64,000 nt of DNA from Anopheles merus (taxonomy: Eukaryota; Arthropoda; Insecta; Diptera; Culicidae): the NCBI RefSeq assembly GCF_017562075.2, contig NC_054083.1:30041558-30105557 (forward strand), written 5' to 3'. Shown in pieces: positions 12,960-24,500 of the stretch. A program made the position numbers and the translations under genes. Each line of letters begins with the position of its first letter. Positions within the stretch are counted from its first letter, which is position 1. Below the pieces are notes generated by a model. That model made no database searches, was not told where the DNA came from, and saw only the letters and a list, made by a program, of their open reading frames with translations.

Positions 12960-15900
12960 TGAAATGTCCAGACACAATTCTCAGCACCTACTGTGTACCC
13001 AGTATGGACATTAGTTCCTCTCCACACCACACTCTCGGCTTGGCACGGGGTGGCCTTCCGAGATTGGGTTATTATTTGGCGCAGAAAGGCAGACATTCTC
13101 CCCCTCTCCCTCCTCTCCCCCTCTCCCTCCTCTCCCTCCTCTCCCTCCTCTCCCCCTCTCCCTCCTCTCCCCCTCTCCCCCTCTCCCTCCTCTCCCCTTC
13201 CCCCTCTGTACACGTCTTGTTCGATGCACTTTCGCATTCCTCCTTCGCTTGCGGTGGAATCTTGTTTTGTTGTCAGTCTGTTTCTTTATACGCTTCGTTC
13301 TCATCACACACACACACACATCTCACCGAACACCCCGGGGTTGGTCGGTTTGATTTCCTTTTCGGCATGCTGGCTGCCAACCGCACCAACCACCACTCCA
13401 GCCAGGCCGGCGGTCACTACTCCCCCTCAGGGAGGGGGAGGGGAGAGTGAGAACATTAATAACCACGATGAGATGATAACAAGGGCGCGTCGGTTGGTGT
13501 GCGCAAGGCGCGAGACCTGTGCGCCACTTTGTGACCTGCAGGTTTTTATTTTTTGGTGTTGGTTTGTGGGCCACGGGGTACGGGTAAGAGGGGGAGCAGG
13601 AACGCGGTTCGTCGGTAGGTCGATGGCACCTTCTCAAAATCTGATACCGACGATCGAGCGAGCGGGATGAGGGGGACCGAGCAGCGAGTGTTAAATGTGT
13701 TTCAATCCTTTTGCGGTGTGATGTGTGTCTCCCCCTCCATGGGGGGGGGGCAGCCTGGGAAGCCGATCTTGTTGTTGCTTTTCGTTTCGTATTTTGTTGT
13801 CGATAAAAAGGTTGTAGCCGCCGTTTTTCGACGAATTTCGGTGTGCACCACCAAGACGGGGAGAGAGAGAGAAAAAAAAATCTAACATTCCTTTCGCTGC
13901 CTTTAGCATACACACGTCCACCAGAGGCCGATTGGGGTGGTGGGGAGGGTTTCCAGCCGATGTCTTGGCAGGAGAAGGACGAGGGATAACGATCGTTCAT
14001 GGTTATGCGTTGCGCGCGTAGGAATTTTAATTAAATCGCGTTCAATTCGGTCACAACTGGTAGCGGGCTAGCAGCGAGCGATGCAAACGAGATCGGCGAT
14101 GAGGATTCGGCGTCACGGAGACACACCGCTAGTGTCCGGCAATTGTCGTCCGACTTGCGTTGCCGTGTCCCCGTTGGCTCATTCATTATCCCTGGAAATA
14201 TGGTACAGCTCATCAGACACACGTATTTCTGTTTTTTTTTTTTGTGCGCGAGTACCCTCTCGTGATGACTCATGCCGAATACACGAGGTGACACAGCCAC
14301 GGAGTTGGACACCAACCGAGATGTGCCACTGGGTGGGTGGTGTCGTAGAGTGTTCAGTAGGATGTACTAAAAAGTGGCTTTAAAATGGCACTTGTGCCGA
14401 GTAGGTTAGTGAATCAGCCATTCACGCTCCCGTCTATATTAGTCAGATGGCGCCTCATTCTCTCTTGCTCTACGTTCGTGACGCAATGGTCCTGGTCTCT
14501 GTGGTGGTGTGGTTGTGACGTCGGTTGCAATGGTTTGCTTGTATCCGGGGTTGCATGATTTGTCTCACTGCCCTTCTTGGAACGAGGCTTAACGACAAAC
14601 CAAATCGTTGCAAAGAGCATTTCGCAGTTCGATTGCGCGTTACAGTGTCCTCCTCTCCCCCGAGCACACCAACGTAAGGTTTGGGCGGACCGGCGAAACA
14701 CAAAGTGATGACGTGGGCCCGTGGTGTGATGCGATGACGCATGCGACTCTCTAATCGCGCACTGCAATTGGCTACATGAGCTCGCTTGTTGTGTACTCGA
14801 CAAGGCAATGGCATTGACGCACGGCGGAAGAATGAACATTCCTTTTTCGTGAACTCCGGGTGTATCAGCTTGCTCTCTCTCTGGGGTGGTAGTACGCAAA
14901 GGAGATGTCCACGAAAAAAAACCACTACATCATCGCATCGCTTTCCAGCTGGTTTGGGACCGAAATTCTTAATGGATGGTGTGGTGGAGATGACCCGCCA
15001 CTTCCTAGGTTAGAGAGCCGCGGGTGCGAGTTGTGGTGCGATAGCCAAGAGGCTATCAGGTTCCTATCAGCTTCGATGGCCCCGGGAGCATCGGTGGTGG
15101 TGTGCATCTGTCGGCTGCGAGGCGTAGTTGGTGGCGTTCGGTCCAAAGTACACCATCATCGTACACCAGAGATCATGAATGTTCGCTCCGTCCGATGCCA
15201 CCGGGGGTTTGAAGTTGTCAAAGCTTGCAGGCTCGTCAGGTTTTTTATTTACTACTATATGTGTGCGTTTTAGCTGTATTCCTCGTACAGCAACGACATT
15301 TCATTCACAATATTCCAACGCGTCTGTATGCGTTGTAGCAGCCTCTTTCCTGCGTTTGGAGCATCAGGCAGCAGACTCACTCCCTCTCACAGACATGGGC
15401 CTGGAACTCAGTCGCACTCGTAGCAATGATTTGTGAATGGAATAGCCACAACATCACAACCGGAGCCACGGGCGAGCGTCGAGAGGGCGCCATAAAATGT
15501 GGAAGGAGCGTGAACAAGGCGCAAAAGGTGAAAGCTGGGTAGGCATGCCGCTTTGGCTGTTGGTTTTGTGTTTTGTGGGCACCTATTTGTTGACGGCCCA
15601 AGTCCTACGAGCTCCGGTTCGTTGTCTATCGCGCTTGCCTCATTTCTGAGCTGGCCCCAGAATCAGGGCGCATGCCGGCTCGTGGACTTAAGTTACCGAC
15701 CGACACACACACATACACCTCTGACACCATCCTGCCACCTTCTACCCCGATGTCTTCACAGAACGAACTTGTGTATGCTCGACGTGGACCTCCACAGACC
15801 TACCACTGATGACAGTAAATAGAGAGCGTCAGGGAAAGAGATGCGATGGCGAACGTATGGGGAAAGGGTGTAAAAAAGAAGATGAAAAACGTGTAAACAA

Positions 15901-17450
15901 AAAAGGCTAGAAAAAGGCGCCCTATTTTCACCGCGCACCGCGGTTGGGGCCGTCCGCTCCATCGCTAGAGCATCCCCATTGGCGGTGGGGATGGCTGAAG
16001 TTGTGGGGATAGTGTTGTCTTACGCCTTTCTCATCATCTTCCATGCCTAACAGGAAATGCTCGACGCATTCCACACATTCCGATGGTGATCGTAAGCGTC
16101 ATATAGTCGTCAGACACAGCAAACAAGCAGGAACGCGGGTTGGCAGAGGAAAAGGCATGTGTGGTGTGCTACGGAGGTGCCCTAGCTAAAGCGAGAAGCG
16201 TTGGTTTAACTGTTTGGCTGCGTACGTGAGTCAGGGGTACGCAGCCAGTTGTTTCAAATATACAGTTTTATTATCGGCTGCGGATTAAAGGGAAGGAAGA
16301 TCTTGAAACTGTTCCAACAAAATCTAAACAAGTGCGTACAGAAATGTTAAAGGCTTTTGGAGTATTACAGATATTTAGGTCTACATGTGGTTCTGTTTTC
16401 CCAGGAAAAGTTTGACGGCGCCCGAACGCAATGGTTCCATCTTTGTATGTTGTCCATCACACTTGGGGCGCGCTGCATACCGGCACGTTCGTGACCGATC
16501 GGTAAGGTGTAACCTAGTTTTGTTGCACTTTGTCGCCGTGTTGTGTTATGCCGGACGCGCTCGTACACTCTGCTCATCCTTTCCCCGACCCTGCTCCGTG
16601 TGCTCCGTAGCACATGTACCAGAAGAAGTGTGCCGACACATTGCTACATTGCATTTTGAATGAACACAGACTCACACACCGTCCATCGCTCCTTTCTCTC
16701 ATCTGAAACCCGTCACAGCCGCACCAGCAGAGGAAAAGGCGGACGCGCGATGTTCACTGTGGGGCGCAGAGCAGTAGTATTGCGCACCTGAAAACCATGC
16801 GCAGGAATTTCGTCCGCTTCCTATCCTGAGCCACCGGTTAACAGCGCGCGAAGAGAGAAAGAGAGAGATTCCCTACTGACTGTTGATGTTGATAGGTCGG
16901 AGCGGCTTTCATTTCGGGAAGCCAGCAGCATGCCAATCGTGACCGATGGTGGTGGAGGTTGGTTGTTCATTATCATCCGATGTGTTTACACACATGCGCC
17001 TCCGTTTTAGGGAAGATGTGCGCTCGTGCTGTCCAAGTGGCTGTGTTGAAAGAAAGTCGGTGAAAGAGCCACCGTACCCGGCCCTCCTCCTGAGTGCGTA
17101 CACTCCGCCGACAAGGTTTACCCCTTTCCAAAGAAATTTGATGCACCGATGACCGATGGAGAAATTTAAGCGAGTCTTTCTCGCTGAAGGGCGGCAGTGC
17201 AATAAGCTTACCAGGGCGCCAATGACGGTCTGCGCGCGCATATGCTAAACATCTTCCCTCCACTTCGCTAGTACCCACAGTCACACATTCCACCTCGCGT
17301 CCCAATCGGAATGTGCTCCACACAAGCACGCGTCTGGATACGAAAACGAGGTTCTGGAAGCTAACGGGGTTAGCTCCGTACGGCTGGGCTAACTGGTGCC
17401 GTCGGTCGAGCTGCATAATAAAAAGTGCAGGCACGGAGGGACATTAAAAC
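12960..17450. other. GC-rich block, no gene identified
   Basis: CpG-rich, with long frames on both strands (225 codons at 13323-14000 minus and 12993-13670 plus). These overlap the CTCCC repeat and each other and have no family signature. Possibly regulatory DNA. Confidence 0.5.
13096..13206. repeat. CTCCC-type pyrimidine tandem repeat
   Basis: About 110 bp of imperfect CTCCCC/CTCCCT units, all pyrimidine on the plus strand. Such mirror-like tracts can form triplex DNA. It produces Ser/Pro/Leu and Gly/Glu/Arg shadow frames. Confidence 0.9.
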
Positions 17451-18644
17451 GTCCGCGAGGCGCATTGGACTTTTTATTGGAATTAATTTGCTAAATTTAC
17501 ATGCAATGCTGTAGCCGGACGGTGCGATGCCAGTTTGCGTACGCACCCCGTTCGCAATAAGTCGTTTGCGTAGAGAAGTTGAGCAAGAGTACGTAAGAAT
17601 CGATTGTTTCAGACTCTGTTCAACAATTTGAAAATGGTTTATAAAGTCTTTTTCAACGACAAATGACATGAGCTGTGACCAATGTTTTCAATATATCAAA
17701 TGAACATCATTACGTAGCATGTCAATTCTGTCAGTTGTCATATGTCCCAACGAATAGCTACTACTGCTCCGGTATAAGGCTAAGGCACTCTCAGGCGTAT
17801 ACTGATTTGGCAAACGAATCATCTATGTGACTCTAAATAGTCTTTAAATATTGGGATTCAAACATAAGTTTGAACAACTTTGAAGAATACATAATTTCTC
17901 GCAAAATGAAAGTCATCTAGTTGTCACGTTGACGACTTTTTGTTTGAAATAGTTCATTTTGGAGTTGAGTTTCTCGATTAAAATCTGCGCAAAATCTGAA
18001 TAGAATAAACCTATATATGTCTATTACCTTGAAATTCATCATGTTTGTTCAGACTGTTGATCTAGAACTTCCCAATACTCCAGACATTATCGTATATCTT
18101 GTATTTTTATTAACAAGAGATAAAACAGTCCTCGGTGTACAGTCAGTTGACAGATGCCTTACATTTGTCACCGTACACATATCCAGTAGTGACCATTGGA
18201 TATCCGTGATGAATGAATCGATTTGATTTATGTCGCGATACATTTTATTGGGGATATTTACCGCCACCTAACTCCACCGAAACCCGGCGGACACCTGGAA
18301 ACACTTCATTCAACTGGCTAAAGGTGCGATTAACGCCCGATTCTGTGTGTATGCCCAATATGTTTATCAAACATTGAACCATTCTTCGAATTCTCAAATA
18401 AGCCCCACGACAACGATGTCCCAACGCAACATTAAGAACCGCAAATCGCGTTCGTCCGTTACGAAATATGGGTGCTTTTTTTGTTGGCCCCCGCCCGGCA
18501 CCGCACAGCTTATCACACTTCCGTTTGAGTAAGTGTTCGATTCCGAAGAAGCGCTGGGAGCGATTATTTACCGAACGCTTCAAAATATTGACCGCGCGTC
18601 GTGCGGTTGGTCCGAAAAGGTGATAAAGGTCTCCCGGTTGGTGC

Positions 18645-18671
18645 TTCTGCTGCTGCTGCTCCTGCTGCTAC
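18645..18671. repeat. CTG triplet tract
   Basis: CTGCTGCTGCTGCTCCTGCTG. Related triplet tracts lie at 19018-19036 (CTG), 19466-19482 (GGT) and 57377-57392 (CTG). In this setting they appear as non-coding triplets rather than glutamine or leucine runs. Confidence 0.85.
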
Positions 18672-19997
18672 GCCCGGTATTGACGGCCCGCTCGTTGGTG
18701 TTGGGCCACCGTCTTGATCAAATTTATGGAGTGAAATCCAAAGCAGGATGAAGAAGCGACACTAAAAAAGAAACAGATCTCTTATGCTATCGGTGTGCGC
18801 CAGAGTTGATAGTGGAGTCTTTTTTTTTCTTTCTTTGCTTTCTATATGTGATAGTTAGCTGGCAACACCTTTTTATCACTCGGCTGTCGTGTTATGCTTC
18901 GTAGTATGCAGGTATGCTTTCGACATGGTTCTATTTCTTCTCCGTCCGGTGCTCCGGTGCTAGAGAAAGATAGGTGGCCAGTGGATTGCTCCAAGGAGGA
19001 AGAGCATGAAAAAACGCACTGCTGCTGCTGCTGCTGGGAGGCGACTATTTGCGTTTTTGAGGGCTTGTTTACTTTTCGGTTCCGTCTGCAATCACGCCTC
19101 CCATCGCGTCGCACCTATGTGCGCACGCACACCTTCCCGGAGGACTTGTTGGGCCGTGCGTTGTGGTTTCCCCGTGCACAAGAGAACTTCAAGCTACGGG
19201 AAGACGGCAATCATATTCACAGCGGCAGTGGGTCCGGGTGCCCTCTGCCGTACCTTTGGCTCCCCCGTGTCGATTCCCCGGGTAATATATTATTGTTAGC
19301 CAAGCTGCACTACACATGCTGCCGCCGTCGCGCGTTGTGTTTGAACGGTGCTGCGCTCGCACTGTTGTAGTGGATGGAAACTAAAGCCGGGTTCATTGGT
19401 GAGGTGTGGTGTACGGGTGGTTACCGTTATTGAGGTCAACCCTGATCGGGGATGGTGCCAATGGTGGTGGTGGTGGTGGTGGAGTGGGGCATAGAACAGC
19501 AGCAGGGTACGGGTGCAAAGCAGAGGAAACCCTTTTTTGAATGGAGCATACCGACGACTGAGGCAAACCACACACCCATACACAACACATGAATGAAGCA
19601 ATTTCATTCATACTTTCTCGCGAGACACACACAACGTGGTCGGTTTCCGTCCCTTCGTCTCGCGGATCACCACCCTCCTGCCATCCGCCGGGCGGTCCAC
19701 TGTGGGTGCATTACGATGCGACGCCTATATACATCCGCTAAGTGTGCTTGTTGCTGTTGTTGTTGTGCCTACTACTAATACTACTGCTACTACTGCTGCT
19801 TCTACTCGCGCTTTTGCCGTGCACTGTAGGCGTTAGGCCCTAGTGGCCCCAGGTTGCACGCACGCATATGCTCCGCACGAAGGTGGGTGTAAGACAAAAG
19901 GGAGCCGGGGGCGGTATGACGGTGATGAGGGAGTGCGGACACTAGTTGAGAGATCGTGTCGGTAGCATTTAGTAACCGTAACGGATGGCAACCCACA

Positions 19998-19999
<2 letters not shown>

Positions 20000-20029
<30 letters not shown>
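20000..20029. repeat. (GT)15 microsatellite
   Basis: The longest GT tract in the window. Confidence 0.95.
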
Positions 20030-20031
<2 letters not shown>

Positions 20032-20926
20032 CACGGTGGCGCAACAGGGGTCCAATACGGAGCAATTTGTATCGTTACGAAAATCTATGCCGGCCACCGC
20101 CACTTCCTGTCTACAGCGGGAGGTCGGGGCATAAATCGCGTGCGGCATTCTCGGGAGGAAGTCTTGGAATGTGTGTCGGATACGGTCGGAAATACTGGGA
20201 TGGACGTAATTCTCCCTGCGATTTGTTTTAGTGCAGCTTATCCAGTTAGTGGATGTGATAAGGGTTATTATTTGTCTTTATTATGGTAATGACAGCGACA
20301 TCAATTTTAGTGATTTTGATGTTTTGAATGTGATTTTGGAAATAGAGACACATTGAAATAATATCGAATGCTTTCATAGAACAAGTTCTACTTATTAATG
20401 AGAGATATAGAAATGGTAGAATGTAGATTTTAGTATGTTTTTATGAGGTAGGTTTGATTTTTGGATACATCTTCAATGAATTGAAGTGTTCTGTTGAAGT
20501 GATTTGTTATTTGTTATTCAGGCTATAAAACTAACCCCTTCAAATGAACAAATCATTCATTTAGCTACGTCCCTATTTTAAGCATCTCTTTGTTATAAAT
20601 ATGGAATAATGCGTGTATTACGGAAGTTATTTTTAAGTCGCTTCAGTAAGGTGACAGAATAACTTAGATCTCAGACAGAATATATAGATCGTTATAACTT
20701 ATTACAGTCTTTGCCGGTCAATTTCACCTCCAAGGCATAATTTTTGATAATTAATTTTCAATTAATTAATCAATAGGTCCTCCTAGCAGATAATATTTTA
20801 ATTTTACAAGGTATTTGAGTTGATTTGTAACAGTTCATAGGTTTTGTTACAAGATCAAAAACTAAATTCTGTCGCTTTCGGAGTTCTTACTTAGGAGACT
20901 CCTTTGAGGAGCTTTCAAAGTTGCCA

Positions 20927-21398
20927 TCACATTCGTAATATTTTAAGTACTTTCCATTTAATTATCGACAAATGAATGCGACGAACACATTGTTTGAGAA
21001 ACGGCATATTCTAAGATTATAAAAAAGGTATCAATAGAGAAAAAAAAAGATTATTTAGGGGCAAAACTTACTGGCAACGACTGTATAATTAACTGTTGAA
21101 ACCACATATTGCTTGCCTTGCAAGTAATATCTCCTCGGCTAATGGAGAAACTCTTACTTGTAGTTGCTTTGGATAAGGTGTCGCTTATCTGCAATGCATA
21201 CGCGCGATCAGTATTCACTCCAATCCAACCGAAAACTGCCGATTCGCTTCCATATTGTGCAAATAAATGCATACCCTCGAGTTCACATTTATTGCACTCT
21301 CTCAAGTCGTTCGTATCTGCACTTTTCGGCGATTGCATATCAACAAACGGATGCGATAGAAGTTTCAATTGCTGTTTGGCTACTGCTTGAGAGTGCAC
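20927..21398 (-). CDS. Hypothetical two-exon gene, 3' part
   Basis: On the minus strand an open frame runs from above 21398 (no stop back to about 21550) down to CCA at 21074-21072, followed by donor GTAAGTTTT. A 61-bp intron (21011-21071) ends in a T-rich tract and TTAG. The second exon (21010-20927) continues in phase 0 with NMPFLKQCVRRIHLSIIKWK and ends at TGA 20927-20929. The first in-frame ATG is at 21338, which would give 116 aa. Otherwise an upstream exon is needed, for which CTAGCAG near 21470 is a possible acceptor. The first exon includes CNKCELEGMHLF and SAVFGWIGVNTDRAYALQ. It matches no family I know. About 500 nt free of stops in an AT-rich neighbourhood plus a frame-preserving intron support coding; a pseudogene is possible. 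Confidence 0.42.
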
Positions 21399-21559
21399 AA
21401 TTTTCGATGCCCACGACTGCCATTGAGCATGAAATATGCTGTTTTTTGTGTGGCTTTTAGCGATACGATGTACCGCTGCTAGTAAATATTCGCAATTTTT
21501 GGAGAAACAAAAATTGGTAAAACCACTTAAACGCCACCGAAGGGTGGGGGGGGGGAGAC

Positions 21560-24500
21560 GGATTGTTAAATGAGGTCATCAACTTTCTGCCCAAAATTGT
21601 GTTCTGGTCGAAGGGGTGGGGGCTGTTCGTGCAGTGCAGCGAGGTCGGCTCAACCGTCATTACACATCATCATCACTAGTCGGTCAATCACTTCGATCCT
21701 CCTCGGTGCTGCACTTCCCCGGCTGCTCTCTGCACAAATGAACACCGGAAATAGCCTCCCTTCATATGTACCCTACCCTCCGCCATGTTCTTTGCTTTCT
21801 GAGTCGCGCAGTGGAAGCAGATTATACAATTCAAACGGAACGCACCGTGTGTATGCGCGCGCGCACATTAGTGCATTTGCAACGGGCTTGCCCAACGCAT
21901 CAGCGAACCTAAGAATGATGGTGGTGTTGGTAGAGTGTGTGTAGAGAGAGAGAGAGAAAAACTGAACAAAAGAGAAAAAAACAGTCAGTAGTAAACATCA
22001 TCAGTGTTGCCGTCACCACCAGCACACCACCACTGCCACACGATCATAAAAGATTAGTTCAAATATGACGCGGATTTTCATTCATAAATCTCATTCGCGC
22101 TGGGAGTCAAGTGGGTCCCAACACCCAGCACACGGGGGAGGGCATGGGAAGGAGACCGGAGTGCATCAGACCGAACGAACGTTGGTTCTTTTTCTATTTT
22201 GTTTTGTTTTCTGTCTACATATAGAAATATATGGCTGTGTGTCCAAAGGCGCTTGTGGAATGAGAAAATGGTAAAGATAACCGACGTTCGTGCGCGCGCG
22301 CTCTTAGAGAAGTGTGCTGCACATGCACATCCGTAGAAGAGTCGCGCATTGCTTAGCGTAAGCGTGTACCTTTAGCTTGCAGCTTCGTGCTGTGCATTTC
22401 GTTGCGCCACGGCGGTTGTCGCGGATTGGATGCGGTTTTGGGGGATGGCGCACTACTGTCTGTGTATGCTCCAATGTGCTCCTTTCCACGCGCTCTGCCA
22501 CATTCTTTCCAGCGGACTTTCTTTTTTCAGCAGTTTGTTCCGAACAAACAGCAAACGCAGACTATGCACATCGTTGACGTTTCGTACTTCTTCGGGGCGA
22601 TGGCACGAGGAAGATGAGTTAGCTTGTGTTAGCAAAAATGCGCGACGGCGATGCTCCTGTGTGGTAATGTTTGGTAATGCCCCGGAAAGTACATTTCATT
22701 TAAATGCCCAGCGAAATAGGATCTGTTGGTAGGGTTTCGATGGCTGCTGATGATGGCTGCCAATCAGATTTGCTTCAGCGGTTGCTTTATGCACTATTTG
22801 GTACAGGCAAACTTCATCTACGTAATATTTATAAAGATAAATAGATGCCACATTTGAAGACATCATGAATATAACTCCTGAAGCCTTAAACTATTGAACT
22901 TTTTCGAAATTCTAAAGTAAATGTTAGTAATTAGCAATATACACAAAGCAAACTAAGAGAGAACACACAAAAAAAACCGTTGACAGTTGAGTTCGAATTT
23001 GGAGAATTCCGTTCCAGGCCCGCGCAAAACAACTCTAACCTTTGTGTCCTCCGTTTGTGCATGCCCGTGCATGCAAGAGATCCTATCAATGCACCAGCGA
23101 CTTCGATCGGTATGCAGCATACAGTGTGCTAGGAGTACGCAGAAGAAGAAGGAAGGTCAGTAATCACGACGTGGCAAGCTGCGAAAAAAACAACAAAGCG
23201 CAGACGGGAACATAAAACGAACGGGCGCAACGCGGATTCCTTCCCCAATTCCTTTGCAAGCCCACCGAGTATCCTGCGGCTGCTGCCGTCAGTTTGTGCT
23301 CTCTCTCTGTCTCTCATTCTGTTTGCTTTTATTGTACTCCCCCAGGCGGTGGGGATGCAACAGAGATCAACTTGCGCGTCGGCGTCCCCGATCGTACAAA
23401 GTTTTGGCAGCGAGGACCGTCCGCGAGACGCGCACCAAACAAAGTGCAATCACGTTGCACTGCGCCAAAGCCTCGCCGACTATCCGCATCGAGCTAGCCG
23501 TTGAGCAAGAAGGTAGTGGAGGACGACGCAGCGGTTGTAAGGTCCTCGTGCGGTTGCATTCCACGACGAAACTTGTTTTTGTTGCTTTCGGGAATCGTAT
23601 TATTCCTTCACCGTCTCGCTGTGTGTGCGTTTGTTTGGCTCGTACGGCGCATACGTGTTTGGCTGAGACGCGCCATAGTATATGGCTGCAGTTCATTGAA
23701 CAGAAAATTAAATGCATGTGGTCATGTTACACACGGAGAAACCCATACCGAGGCACTCTTATTGTTCGGTGTGTGTGTTCGTAGTGTCTTGGCTCGTGAC
23801 AGAGTCGATTCATAAGAATTCTTCGCGGCTCACAATTTTCAGTTCTGCTGTTTGGAACATGGGTATGGATGTTTTATTTGATCATTTAAAAAATCCATAC
23901 ACAATCTTCATTACGACCAGACGGTTTATCTTTGGGTCTTAAGGAACTACAGGAAATTTCATTATGACAAGGATCTTATTAGAACTGGTATTGTTGGTAC
24001 GGTTTGAAAGAGAATTCAGAGTTACTTGTGGATTTTTAAAGACAACACTAAATGCTTAAGATAGATTCTTAAAGCTTGCTTCCACGAGTCATTTTTCTGC
24101 AAGCATTATTGTCTCAAAAATACAGTCAAACTGACCATCAGGCACTAAGTAAGACATAAAATAAATGATTCTCCTTCGTATCGTTGGCAGAACACGATCC
24201 ATCCCAATCCTTAAATACTCGTCGGTACCGCCATTCTACCACATATTTCCCCATCCATGCACCCCGGGTCCTTCGAAATCCTACCCGACGATCGCGCCCT
24301 GCTCATTGTTATCTCCCGATTGCAACTGCCTACCAAATTATTATGTTGCTTTCTCTTCTTCCCTGGGCCCCGTGGCATCAAACTCGAACTTTTCGCAAAA
24401 TCCTCCTGCTCCAATCGGCGTCGGTTCCTTTTTTGCGAGTTTTATTACGCTTCTACTCCTTTATTTCCATCGCCGCGTCTCCCTGTCCACTCTCCCGGTC

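Larger units (their letters stand above)
17451..20926. other. Spacer: AT-rich, then GC-rich, then AT-rich
   Basis: 17451-18270 is AT-rich. 18270-20290 is GC-rich with triplet and GT repeats. 20290-20926 is AT-rich and forms the region downstream of the minus-strand candidate gene. No AATAAA on the minus strand was noticed there. Confidence 0.5.

Noticed and set aside
13323..14000. 225-codon minus-strand frame
   Set aside because: GC-rich composition artefact beside the CTCCC repeat, with a competing plus-strand frame and no motifs.
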